Assembly: GCA_039586815.1 (NCBI GenBank)
Contig: JBDHJR010000008.1
Span: 43,558 to 107,557 of the forward strand
Length of the DNA: 64,000 bases
DNA from: WVYX01 sp039586815
GTDB lineage: Bacteria > Gemmatimonadota > Gemmatimonadetes > Gemmatimonadales > GWC2-71-9
Reading direction: 5' to 3'
Below the pieces are notes generated by a model. The model did not search any database. It had not been told where the DNA came from and saw only the letters and a program-made list of their open reading frames with translations. Below, piece by piece: positions 28,720-37,285 of this stretch (within the stretch, counting starts at the first letter, position 1; the number at the start of each line of letters is the position of its first letter). The position numbers and the translations under genes were made by a program.

Positions 28720-29763
28720 CTAGGTGGTGAGCACGGAGCGGTACTTCTGCGGATCCTCAAGGATGCGTCCCGTGCCGCGGACCACGCAGGTGAGCGGATC
28801 CTCGTCCACCCGCACCGGCAGCGCCGTTTCCTGGGAGAGCAGCACGTCCACACCGCGAATGAGAGAGCCGCCGCCCGCCATCACGATGCCGCGGTCCACG
28901 ATGTCGCTGGCCAGCTCCGGGGGAGTGATCTCAAGCGACCGCCGTACCGCGTCGATGATCTGCTGAATCGGCTCCTGCATGGCTTCGCGGATCTCACTGG
29001 AGTGGACCCGCACCACCTTGGGGATGCCGGACACCAGATCGCGGCCCTTCGCCTCCATCTCCTTCTCTTCCTTCATGGGGACGGCGCTACCGATCTGGAT
29101 CTTGATCGCTTCGGCCGTGGGTTCGCCGATCAGCAGGTTGTAGTTCTTCCGCATGAACTGAACGATGGACTGGTCCATCTCGTCGCCGCCCGTGCGGATG
29201 GAGGTGTCGCTCACGATGCCCGACAGGGCGATCACGGCGATCTCGGTCGTGCCTCCGCCGATGTCGATCGCCATGTTGCCGGTGGGCGTCTCCACCGGGA
29301 GCCCCACGCCGATGGCTGCGGCCATCGGCTCGGCCACCATGTAGACCTCCTTGGCACCCGCGGAATGCGCGCTGTCCCGCACGGCGCGGCGCTCCACCTC
29401 GGTAATCCCGCTGGGCACGCACACCACGACGAGGGGCTTAACACGGAAGAAGTGCTTCTGGATGATCGTGGACAGGAAGTACCGCAGCATCTTCTCCGTG
29501 ACGTCGAAGTCTGCGATCACCCCGTCCTTGAGCGGGCGCACTGCCACGATCCCCTCGGGAGTGCGCCCCAACATGCGTTTGGCCTCCAGCCCGATGCCCT
29601 TGACCTTGCCGGTGGCCTTTTCAACCGCTACCACCGAGGGCTCGTTGAGCACGATGCCCTGTCCCCGCACGTAGATCAGGGTGTTCGACGTCCCGAGATC
29701 GACCGCGATCTCGTTCGCCGGCAGGAAGTTGCCTAGACGGAGTCTGCCCCAGCGCATCGGCAT
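28720..29763 (-). CDS. mreB: Actin-like cell-shape protein MreB
   Basis: Cytoskeletal ATPase directing elongation. 347 aa. Phosphate-1 AVDLGTSNTLIYVRGQGIVLNEPSV (read in parts), EPMAAAIG, IDIGGGTTEIAV and the adenosine site GGGSLIRGVD are intact. The N-terminus has two adjacent ATG codons (29763 and 29757). First gene of the ten-gene run, with a clear promoter 64 bases upstream. Confidence 0.97.
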   Translation of the reverse strand: MPMRWGRLRLGNFLPANEIAVDLGTSNTLIYVRGQGIVLNEPSVVAVEKATGKVKGIGLEAKRMLGRTPEGIVAVRPLKDGVIADFDVTEKMLRYFLSTIIQKHFFRVKPLVVVCVPSGITEVERRAVRDSAHSAGAKEVYMVAEPMAAAIGVGLPVETPTGNMAIDIGGGTTEIAVIALSGIVSDTSIRTGGDEMDQSIVQFMRKNYNLLIGEPTAEAIKIQIGSAVPMKEEKEMEAKGRDLVSGIPKVVRVHSSEIREAMQEPIQQIIDAVRRSLEITPPELASDIVDRGIVMAGGGSLIRGVDVLLSQETALPVRVDEDPLTCVVRGTGRILEDPQKYRSVLTT

Positions 29764-29826
29764 CGAGTCGGGTGAAGATGGAAGGGGGGCGCCATGCAGG
29801 ACCGCCCCCGACGTTTCGGGCGCCCT

Positions 29827-29855
29827 AACATAATGACCCCCCTAAGTTATGACAA
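29827..29855 (-). promoter_or_regulatory. Promoter of the mreB operon
   Basis: TTGTCA (29855-29850), exact 17-base spacer, TATGTT (29832-29827) on the minus strand. Transcription would start near 29820, leaving a 5' leader of about 57 bases. Confidence 0.75.
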
Positions 29856-29902
29856 GGTGGGGACTTACCGCCCCGCGGCGGGGTCCGCCGGGACCACCTG
29901 CG

Positions 29903-31015
29903 TTACACCAGCTTTGCCGGGTCGTCCAGCTTCAGGCCGAACGCCTCGGCCACTCCGGGATACACGACCTTGCCCTCGATCACGTTGAGACCGAGGAACA
30001 GGCTGCGATCGGCCTTGCATGCGTCGCGCCAACTGTCCTGCGCGAGCGTCACCACATAGGGAAACGTGGCGTTCGTGAGCGCCAGAGTGGAGGTCCGGGG
30101 CACGCCGCCGGGCATGTTGGCCACAGCGTAGTGCACCACGTCGTCCACCACGTACGTCGGCTGTTCGTGCGTCGTGGGTTCGATCGTCTCCACGCACCCG
30201 CCCTGGTCCACCGCGACGTCCACGATCACCGCGCCCGCCTTCATGCGCTGCAGATCCTGCCGCGTGATCAGGTGCGGCGCCTTGGCCCCGGGAAGCAGCA
30301 CCGCCCCGACGAGCAGGTCGGCCTTGGCAACGGCCTCCAGGATATTGTGCCGGTTGGAATACACCAGGTCCACGTTGGCCGGCATCACGTCCGACAGATA
30401 GCGCAGGCGCTCGAGCGACACGTCCAGAATGGTCACGTGCGCGCCCAGGCCGGCCGCCATCTTGGCCGCATTGGTTCCCACGACCCCGCCGCCGATGACG
30501 GCGACCTCCGCGGGAAGCACACCCGGCACGCCTCCCAGCAGCATGCCGCGGCCGCCGTAGAACCGCTCCAGGTACTTCGCACCCTCCTGGATCGCCATGC
30601 GGCCCGCTACCTCGCTCATCGGTGTCAGCAACGGCAGCTCGCCGTTGGGTAGCTGCACAGTCTCATACGCGATGGCTACTATGCCTGATTCCATCACGGC
30701 CCGCGTGAGCTCCTCGCTCGCGGCGAAGTGGTAGTACGTGAACACCACTTGCCCGGAGCGCATGTGCGGCCATTCGGGCGCGATAGGCTCCTTTACCTTG
30801 ACGATCATGTCGGCCTGGGACCAGACGTCCTTGGCTGTCGAGACGATCGTCCCGCCGACGGCCTCATACGTCTCGTCGGCGAACCCACTGCCCTCACCCG
30901 CTCCCCGCTCGATCAGCACCGTGTGTCCCTGCGCCCGCAGCACCTCTGCTGCCGCGGGTACCAGTGCCACGCGGTTCTCGGCGGTCTTGATCTCCTTCGG
31001 AACGCCTATGATCAT
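29903..31015 (-). CDS. ald: Alanine dehydrogenase
   Basis: NAD-dependent oxidative deamination of L-alanine to pyruvate. 370 aa from ATG 31015, with GAGG five bases upstream; a GTG directly before it is less well placed. GVPKEIKTAENRVALVP opens the family; VKVKEP (catalytic Lys) and YYHFAAS (catalytic His) follow; the NAD fold has VIGGGVVGTNAAKMA. It is 21 bases after the M16 peptidase. Downstream are two small GC-rich hairpins (GGTCC-CGGC-GGACC and CCCCGC/GCGGGG) without a U tract. Confidence 0.95.
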   Translation of the reverse strand: MIIGVPKEIKTAENRVALVPAAAEVLRAQGHTVLIERGAGEGSGFADETYEAVGGTIVSTAKDVWSQADMIVKVKEPIAPEWPHMRSGQVVFTYYHFAASEELTRAVMESGIVAIAYETVQLPNGELPLLTPMSEVAGRMAIQEGAKYLERFYGGRGMLLGGVPGVLPAEVAVIGGGVVGTNAAKMAAGLGAHVTILDVSLERLRYLSDVMPANVDLVYSNRHNILEAVAKADLLVGAVLLPGAKAPHLITRQDLQRMKAGAVIVDVAVDQGGCVETIEPTTHEQPTYVVDDVVHYAVANMPGGVPRTSTLALTNATFPYVVTLAQDSWRDACKADRSLFLGLNVIEGKVVYPGVAEAFGLKLDDPAKLV

Positions 31016-31039
31016 CACAGCCTCGTTGTTTGCGGGGGC

Positions 31040-32290
31040 CTAATTCGGCCCCAACCAGACAGTAGTCTGGCGTGCCGGGTCGAGGATCTCCGCCGCAACC
31101 GCCCCCACCTGCTCAGCACCGATCCCGTCGATCCCAGCCAGCACCCGATCGATGGTGCGATACGGCTCACCGTACAGCTCCACCGTGGCCAACCGGTACA
31201 TACGTGCCGTGGGGCTCTCGAGAGACAGGGTCACCTGTCCCTTGAGCTGCTGCTTGGCCTCGGCCAGCACGCTCCCCGACAGCCCCTCGGCCGCCAGGGC
31301 CCTCAGCTCATCGAGAATAGCCTCGACAGCCTGTTCGGCCGTCGATGGATGAGTACCCACGTAGACCCCGGTCACGCCAGTCTCGTGGTAGAAAGACTGA
31401 TACGTCGTCACGGCGTACGCCAACCCCAGCTCCTCGCGTACCCGCTGGAACAGCCGGCTCGACATCCCGCCTCCCAGCACCGTGTTCAGCAGCAGGAGCG
31501 GCTCACGCCGCTTGTCGCGATGGGGGAACGTGTCCGTCCCGATCACGACGTGCGTCTGCACTGTGTCGCGCTTTACACGCTTGGTCGTTTGCCGGGCGGG
31601 AGGAACTGCGGGCACCGACGGCGGCTCGGGACCGGCCTCGTAGGTGAACCAGCCGCACTTTGCCACGAGCTTCAGCAGGAGGTCGTGGTTGAGGTTCCCG
31701 GCCGCGGTGATCACCACGTGCCGCGGATGGTAAGCGCGTCCGTGCAGCGCCCTCAGATCGTCTGCGCTCAGCTGCGAGATCGTGTCCCGCGTGCCCAGGA
31801 TGGAGTAGCCGTAAGGATGCTCCGGCCACAGGGCTTGGGAGTGCAGCTCGAAGACGAGGTCGTCGGGCGTGTCCTCCACGGTGCTGATCTCCTCCAGCAC
31901 CACCTTGCGCTCGAGGTCCAGGTCATCGGAACGCAACACGGGGTTTCGCACCAGGTCGGTGAGCACGTCCAGCGCGCGCGGCAGGTCCTCATCGAGAACC
32001 CGCGCCTGGTAGGAAGTGTGCTCACGCGATGTGAAGGCATCCAGGGCGCCGCCACGGACCTCCAGCTCGAGCGCAATGTCGCGCGCGCTGCGGCGCTCCG
32101 TTCCCTTGAATACCATGTGCTCGAGCAGGTGGGAGACTCCCATCTTCCCCAGCTCCTCGTGCACAGATGCCGTCCTGACCCACACGCCGATCGCTACGGA
32201 ACGAACGCCCGGAAGGACCTCCGAGAGCACCGTCACGCCATTGTCGGCCTCGGTGCGATACAGCCGCTCGTCGAGCTTGACGGTCTGCAT
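31040..32290 (-). CDS. M16 family zinc peptidase (PqqL/YmxG-like)
   Basis: 416 aa, the size of the processing-peptidase-like M16B subunit. The inverted zinc motif H-x-x-E-H is His54-Leu-Leu-Glu57-His58 in SHLLEHMVFKGT; LDLERKVVLEEI supplies the distal glutamate. It directly follows pnp, an arrangement also found in Firmicutes (pnp then ymxG/mlpA). Likely cytoplasmic because no signal peptide is present. Physiological substrate unknown. Confidence 0.9.
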   Translation of the reverse strand: MQTVKLDERLYRTEADNGVTVLSEVLPGVRSVAIGVWVRTASVHEELGKMGVSHLLEHMVFKGTERRSARDIALELEVRGGALDAFTSREHTSYQARVLDEDLPRALDVLTDLVRNPVLRSDDLDLERKVVLEEISTVEDTPDDLVFELHSQALWPEHPYGYSILGTRDTISQLSADDLRALHGRAYHPRHVVITAAGNLNHDLLLKLVAKCGWFTYEAGPEPPSVPAVPPARQTTKRVKRDTVQTHVVIGTDTFPHRDKRREPLLLLNTVLGGGMSSRLFQRVREELGLAYAVTTYQSFYHETGVTGVYVGTHPSTAEQAVEAILDELRALAAEGLSGSVLAEAKQQLKGQVTLSLESPTARMYRLATVELYGEPYRTIDRVLAGIDGIGAEQVGAVAAEILDPARQTTVWLGPN

Positions 32291-32298
32291 GGCGCCGG

Positions 32299-34431
32299 TC
32301 AGCGTTTCCGGGCGGTTCTCTTCTCTTCCCGGCTCTCCCCGTCCTCTGACGGCTCCTTCTTCAGCAGCGCCTTGCGTGACAGCCGCATCTTGCCGCGATC
32401 GTCGACCTCCAGCAGCTTCACCTGCACGCGGTCGCCCTTCTTGACAACATCCTCCGTCTTGTTCGTCCGCGCGTGCTGCAGCTCGGAAATGTGCAGCAGA
32501 CCCTCCTTGCCAGGCAGGATCTCGACGAACGCTCCGAAGGCGGTCGTGCTCTTGACCGTGCCCTCGTACACTGCCCCAACCTCCGGCTCCTCCACGATCG
32601 CTTCGATCATGGCGCGCGCACGCTCACCGGCGGCGCCGTCGACGGAGGAGACGGTAACCAGCCCTGAGTCATCGACGTTCAACTCGGCGCCGGTCTCCTC
32701 CTGGATGCCGCGGATGATCTTGCCCTTGGGGCCGATGATGTCACCGATCTTCTCGGGGTTGATCTGGATCGTGATGATGCGCGGCGCGTATTTCGACAGG
32801 GTCGTGCGTGGGTCCACCAGCGTCTGCGCCATCACGTCCAGGATGTGGAGCCGCGCTTCGCGTGCCTGCGCCAGCGCCTGGCCGATGATCTCGAGACTCA
32901 GGCCCTGGATCTTGATGTCCATCTGCACCGCGGTCACGCCATCCCGCGTGCCCGCGATCTTGAAGTCCATGTCGCCCAGGTGGTCCTCGGTGCCCAGGAT
33001 GTCGGTCAATACGGCCACCTTGTCACCCTCGGTGATGAGGCCCATCGCCACTCCGGCGCAGGGGGCCTTCATCGGCACGCCGGCATCCATCAGTGCCAGC
33101 GAACCGCCGCACACCGTCGCCATGGACGACGAGCCATTCGACTCGAGGATGTCCGACACGAGCCTGATCGTGTACGGGAACTCGTCGTAGGGAGGCAGCA
33201 GAGCCTGCAGCGCCCGCTCCGCCAGGTGGCCGTGACCGATCTCACGCCGTGACACGCCCCGTACCGGCCGCACCTCGCCCACTGAGAATGACGGGAAGTT
33301 GTAGTGCAGCATGAAGCTCTTGGTCGTCTCCTGCGCCAGATCGATGTTGTCGATCCGCTGTTCGTCGGAGACCGTGCCGAGCGTGGTGCTCACCAGGCCC
33401 TGCGTCTGCCCGCGCGTGAACAGCGCGGACCCATGGGCCCGTGGGAGCAGGCCCACATCGCAGCTGATGGGCCGGACAGTATCGAGGGCCCGGCCGTCGA
33501 TCCGCTCGCCATGCTCCAGCACCTGCTGCCGCATGGTGGAGGCCTCGAGCGCGTCGAGCACCTTGCGGATGTCCGGCCCGCTCTCGGGGAACTCCTCCGC
33601 CAGCATCTCGCCGATGTCCTGCCGCACCGTGCCGAGCGCTTGAATCCGCTCGGTCTTCTCGGCGAGGCCGAGGGCCTCCTCCAGGCGCCCCTTGGCCAAC
33701 TCCTGCACCCGGCTCACGACCTCGGGCAGCGGTTCCGTCTTGGTCCATTCCATCTTGGGTGCGCCCAACTTGGCCACGATCTCCTCCTGCATGGCCACCT
33801 GCTCGGCGATTCCCTGCTGCCCGAACGCCAACGCGTCAGCGATGTCCTGCTCGCCGATCTCGAGGGCCCCGCCCTCGACCATGGCGATCGAGTCGGCGTG
33901 CCCGGAGAGCACGAGGTCCAGGTCGCTGAACTCGAGCTGCTGGAAGGTCGGGTTCACCACCCATTCACCCTCCACGCGCCCCACCCTGACCCCTGCCACG
34001 GGACCGTTCCACGGTACCCTGGAGAGCGAGAGTGCCAACGACGCCGCCGTGATCCCCAGAACGTCAGCGTCATTCTCCTGATCGGCGGAGAGGACGTAGA
34101 CGAACACCTGGACCTCATTCTTGAAGCCCTTGGGAAAGAGAGGGCGCAGGGAGCGGTCGATCAGGCGCCCCGCGAGAATCTCCTCCTCGGTAGGCCGTCC
34201 CTCCCGCTTGAAGAAACCGCCGGGGATCTTGCCGGCGGCGTAGCTCTTTTCGCGGTACTCGACGGTGAGGGGAAAGAACGGCAGCGAGGATTCGGAATCG
34301 GAGACCGTTACGGCCGCCAACACCATCGTCTCGCCGAATTGCACGACGGCGCTTCCCGCCGCCTGCTTTGCCAATCGCCCTGTCTCCATTCGAAACGTCC
34401 GACCGGAGAAGGGCCGTTCCACATGCAACAC
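32299..34431 (-). CDS. pnp: Polyribonucleotide nucleotidyltransferase (PNPase)
   Basis: Phosphorolytic 3'-to-5' exoribonuclease. 710 aa. Two RNase PH cores (FKREGRPTEEEILAGRLIDR; second core GHGHLAERAL and GSSSMATVCGGSLALMDAG), a KH domain (INPEKIGDIIGPKGKIIRGI) and an S1 domain (VYEGTVKSTTAFGAFVEILP). The start is GTG 34431, with AAGGA eight bases before it. The tail is basic. Follows rpsO as in E. coli. Confidence 0.96.
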   Translation of the reverse strand: MLHVERPFSGRTFRMETGRLAKQAAGSAVVQFGETMVLAAVTVSDSESSLPFFPLTVEYREKSYAAGKIPGGFFKREGRPTEEEILAGRLIDRSLRPLFPKGFKNEVQVFVYVLSADQENDADVLGITAASLALSLSRVPWNGPVAGVRVGRVEGEWVVNPTFQQLEFSDLDLVLSGHADSIAMVEGGALEIGEQDIADALAFGQQGIAEQVAMQEEIVAKLGAPKMEWTKTEPLPEVVSRVQELAKGRLEEALGLAEKTERIQALGTVRQDIGEMLAEEFPESGPDIRKVLDALEASTMRQQVLEHGERIDGRALDTVRPISCDVGLLPRAHGSALFTRGQTQGLVSTTLGTVSDEQRIDNIDLAQETTKSFMLHYNFPSFSVGEVRPVRGVSRREIGHGHLAERALQALLPPYDEFPYTIRLVSDILESNGSSSMATVCGGSLALMDAGVPMKAPCAGVAMGLITEGDKVAVLTDILGTEDHLGDMDFKIAGTRDGVTAVQMDIKIQGLSLEIIGQALAQAREARLHILDVMAQTLVDPRTTLSKYAPRIITIQINPEKIGDIIGPKGKIIRGIQEETGAELNVDDSGLVTVSSVDGAAGERARAMIEAIVEEPEVGAVYEGTVKSTTAFGAFVEILPGKEGLLHISELQHARTNKTEDVVKKGDRVQVKLLEVDDRGKMRLSRKALLKKEPSEDGESREEKRTARKR

Positions 34432-34468
34432 TTTGCTATTCCTTGTTGAGCAGCTGAGAATGCGTCGA

Positions 34469-34496
34469 GGCGCCCGAGGTGCTCATCTCGGGCGCC
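34469..34496 (-). other. rpsO-pnp intercistronic hairpin
   Basis: Perfect 10-bp inverted repeat (GGCGCCCGAG at 34469-34478 with CTCGGGCGCC at 34487-34496), loop of eight. No U tract follows, so it looks more like a processing or stabilising hairpin than a terminator. Confidence 0.6.
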
Positions 34497-34520
34497 CCAT
34501 TTGCCCGCGCCGGGGCTTTC

Positions 34521-34781
34521 TTAGTGGCGGAGGCCGAGCTCATCAATGAGCTGACGGTAGCCTTCGAGGTCGGACCGCTTGAGGTAATCCAAAAGGCGGC
34601 GGCGCTTGCTCACCATTATGAGCAGGCCCTGCCGCCCATGGTGGTCCTTCTTGTGGGCGCGGAAGTGCTCCGTGAGGTAGTTGATCCTCTCGGTCAATAA
34701 CGCGATCTGCACCCGTGCGGACCCGGTGTCCTGCGGGTGCTTTGCGTACTTGTCGACCACGGCTTGCTTGTCAAAGCTCAT
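34521..34781 (-). CDS. rpsO: Ribosomal protein S15
   Basis: Binds the 16S central domain and bridges to 23S. 86 aa from ATG 34781, with GGAGG about ten bases upstream. DTGSARVQIALLTERINYLTEHF, HKKDHHGRQGLL and KRRRLLDYLK are canonical. A TTG further upstream would include the SD site itself and is unlikely. Confidence 0.97.
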   Translation of the reverse strand: MSFDKQAVVDKYAKHPQDTGSARVQIALLTERINYLTEHFRAHKKDHHGRQGLLIMVSKRRRLLDYLKRSDLEGYRQLIDELGLRH

Positions 34782-34809
34782 GAAAAGTGTATCCTCCAAT
34801 GGCGCGGGC

Positions 34810-34822
34810 GGACCAAAGGTCC
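34810..34822 (-). promoter_or_regulatory. Hairpin in rpsO leader
   Basis: GGACC-AAA-GGTCC (plus-strand reading), a perfect 5-bp stem with a 3-base loop inside the roughly 60-base rpsO leader. A possible S15 autoregulatory element by position only. Confidence 0.3.
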
Positions 34823-34849
34823 TGTGCCCGTATTTTACAACAGCACAGC

Positions 34850-34878
34850 AATTTAGCCGGCCCCACAGGCACTGTAAA
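34850..34878 (-). promoter_or_regulatory. Promoter of rpsO-pnp
   Basis: TTTACA (34878-34873), exact 17-base spacer, TAAATT (34855-34850). Predicted start near 34843. It ends eight bases before the divergent kinase gene. Confidence 0.7.
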
Positions 34879-34886
34879 CCCCGCTA

Positions 34887-35876
34887 GTGACCAGCGATCC
34901 CGAAGACCTGATCGGCCGCAGCGTCGGCCCCTACACCGTCGACCGCCTGCTCGGGCAGGGGGGGTTCGCCTGGGTATATGCCGGGCGTCGCTCGGCCGAC
35001 GGCCAGCCGGTGGCCCTGAAGGTCCTCAAGCCCCGCTACGCCGGCGATCAGCAATTCGAGCACCGCTTCCGCAACGAGTCGAAAGTCGCCTCCGAGCTGC
35101 GCCACCCCAACGTCGTCCGGATCATCGAGGTGGGCCAGGCCGACGGATTCACCTACTTCGCCATGGACCTCTACCCCGACTCCCTGGCATCCCTGCTGGA
35201 GCGAGAGGAGACCCTGCCCGAGGAGCGCCTGATCCGCGTCGCGTCGGACGTGACGGCCGGCCTGGCCTTCGCGCACGACGCGGGCTTCGTGCACCGTGAC
35301 ATCAAGCCCCACAACGTGCTGCTCAGAGAGGACGGTGCGGCGGTGATCGCCGACTTCGGGATAGCACGTGCTGTCTCGGGCTATGTCTCGGCGACCGGCG
35401 TGAACATGACGATCGGCACACCCCAGTACATCTCCCCGGAGCAGGCTCAGGGGCGCAAGCTGGACGGTCGCAGCGATCTCTACGCCCTGGGCGTCACGCT
35501 CTACAAGTCGGCTACGGGGACCGTGCCGTTTCGCTCGAGCGACTGGTTTGAGCTGGCACGCATGCACGTGGAGGAACGCCCGGTCGCGCCACACAAGAAG
35601 CGGAGCGATCTATCGTCCCGCCTCGACCGCATCATCCTCAAGTGCCTCGCCAAGCACCCCGACGACCGCTACCCCTCTGCCCAGGCGATGGGGGAGGAGC
35701 TGGCTCACTTGAGCGACAAAGGGCGCAGGACGGACGCGTTTGGGCTGGCGCCGCGGGCCACCACGGAGCTGGTGGCCCTGCTGACCGAGAAGCGGATTCC
35801 CAAGTGGGTCCTGGCGGTCGTGGCCGTGACGGTGGTGCTCGTGGTGGCGCTGCTCGTGGTAGTGATAGGGAGGTAG
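34887..35876 (+). CDS. Serine/threonine protein kinase with C-terminal membrane anchor
   Basis: 329 aa, Hanks-type (PknB-like) kinase. Glycine loop GQGGFAWVY, Lys45 in VALKVLK, catalytic HRDIKPHN with Asp138, DFG at 156-158 and SPE in place of APE. A single membrane helix near residues 307-327 ends the protein, with only three residues beyond it, so there is no external sensor domain. The start is GTG 34887 with no evident SD site. Substrates unknown; a PP2C phosphatase lies 22 kb away. Confidence 0.93.
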   Translation: MTSDPEDLIGRSVGPYTVDRLLGQGGFAWVYAGRRSADGQPVALKVLKPRYAGDQQFEHRFRNESKVASELRHPNVVRIIEVGQADGFTYFAMDLYPDSLASLLEREETLPEERLIRVASDVTAGLAFAHDAGFVHRDIKPHNVLLREDGAAVIADFGIARAVSGYVSATGVNMTIGTPQYISPEQAQGRKLDGRSDLYALGVTLYKSATGTVPFRSSDWFELARMHVEERPVAPHKKRSDLSSRLDRIILKCLAKHPDDRYPSAQAMGEELAHLSDKGRRTDAFGLAPRATTELVALLTEKRIPKWVLAVVAVTVVLVVALLVVVIGR

Positions 35877-35917
35877 CTGGCGGATCTCTCTCGGGTGAGG
35901 CCGCGTACCTCCGCCGG

Positions 35918-37285
35918 CTACCCCGTCACCAACCGCACGATGTCGTTGGTGAACACGAAGACCATCAGTGCGATCAGCACCACCATGCCGAGTTGCGTCA
36001 GGCGCAATCGGGCGCTCAAGCTGAGCGGCTTGCCGCGCACCCCCTCGATGGCGAGAAACACCAGGTGACCCCCGTCGAGCACCGGGATGGGCAGCAAGTT
36101 GAGCACGGCCAGGTTCACCGACAACAGAGCCATGAAGGCGATCAGCGCGGCGAATCCCCTGCGGGCGAACTGCCCCGACATCTGCCCGATCAGGATAGGA
36201 CCGCCGATCTCGCGAGTGGAGATGTCCCGCAGCAAGATCCCCTTGAGCGTGAACAGCACGAGTTCGACGTTGGACCACGTCTGGTCCCAGCCTTCCACCA
36301 CGGCGCCGACCACGCCGTACTCTGTGCGCAGCGGCTCCCAGTAGGGGGCGATCCCCACGCGTACCACCTGGACCGGTTCACCTGTCAGCGGGTCGGGCTC
36401 GGTCTGCTCCCGCGGCACCAACGGCACGACTAGCAACGAGTCGTTTCGCAGCAGTGTGAAGTGCAGCGTGTCCCCGGCGTGCGGCTCCACGCTCCACCGT
36501 ATGTCGTGGAACGTCTCGACCGTGTCGCCGTCGACCGCCACGATCTGGTCGCCCCGCTCCAGACCTGCCTCTGCGGCGGGATACCCCGGCACCACCCCGC
36601 CCACCTTCGGGCCCCACCCGGGCTCCAGTGCCAGCGCGACGGCCGCGCGAGCCCGAGCCGCGGTACCGGGAATCGCCAGGATCACCGGGTCCACGTCGCC
36701 TGCGAAGTCGAACCGCAGACGATCGGAGGTGGGGTCGAACACGCTCCGCTGGATCTGTTGCCATGACCCCACCGTGTCGCCGTTCACCCGCACGACCTGG
36801 CTCCCGAGTGGCACTCTCCCCAACGCGGTGCCGCTGGCGGGGAGCCGCTCGGTCTCCACCCAACCGATGGTGGTGGTCGGGTCCTCGCTGCGGCCCAACA
36901 GCGCTGCGAGCCCGATGTAGGCGAACCAGGCGAACAGCATGTTCATCGCCACGCCGGCGGAGATCACCAGGACGCGGGCCGGCAGCGACTTGCTCTCGAA
37001 CAGCTGGTCCGGTGGATACTCCTCCTCGAGCGGCCCGCCCTCAACGGCCGCCATGGTCTCCTGCTCCTCCTTGCTGGCCATCTTCACGTAGCCACCCAGG
37101 GGGAACCAGGCCACAACGTACTCCGTCTCGCCACGGCGGAAGCGCAGCGGCGTAGCAGGGCCGAATCCGATGGAGAAGCGTGGCACCCCGATGCCGACCG
37201 CCTTCGCGGCCAAGAAGTGCCCCAGCTCGTGCACGAAGATGAGCACGCCCAGAACGAAGATGAACGCCGCTAGCGAGAGAAGCAC
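35918..37285 (-). CDS. rseP: RIP metalloprotease RseP (site-2 protease family)
   Basis: Intramembrane zinc protease cutting anti-sigma factors and signal-peptide remnants. 455 aa, M50. HELGH at residues 19-23 and the second site LLPIPVLDGGH give the zinc ligands. Two PDZ domains lie between (PGYPAAEAGLERGDQIVAV is the clearer one). GTG 37285 lies 16 bases inside the end of dxr. It is the last gene of the rplM-rseP run and converges on the kinase gene. Confidence 0.94.
   Translation of the reverse strand: MLLSLAAFIFVLGVLIFVHELGHFLAAKAVGIGVPRFSIGFGPATPLRFRRGETEYVVAWFPLGGYVKMASKEEQETMAAVEGGPLEEEYPPDQLFESKSLPARVLVISAGVAMNMLFAWFAYIGLAALLGRSEDPTTTIGWVETERLPASGTALGRVPLGSQVVRVNGDTVGSWQQIQRSVFDPTSDRLRFDFAGDVDPVILAIPGTAARARAAVALALEPGWGPKVGGVVPGYPAAEAGLERGDQIVAVDGDTVETFHDIRWSVEPHAGDTLHFTLLRNDSLLVVPLVPREQTEPDPLTGEPVQVVRVGIAPYWEPLRTEYGVVGAVVEGWDQTWSNVELVLFTLKGILLRDISTREIGGPILIGQMSGQFARRGFAALIAFMALLSVNLAVLNLLPIPVLDGGHLVFLAIEGVRGKPLSLSARLRLTQLGMVVLIALMVFVFTNDIVRLVTG

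Noticed and set aside
30728..33190. An 820-codon open frame on the plus strand antisense to ald, the M16 peptidase and pnp
   Set aside because: Shadow of high-GC coding on the minus strand: no family-like sequence, no SD, and it crosses three well-supported genes.
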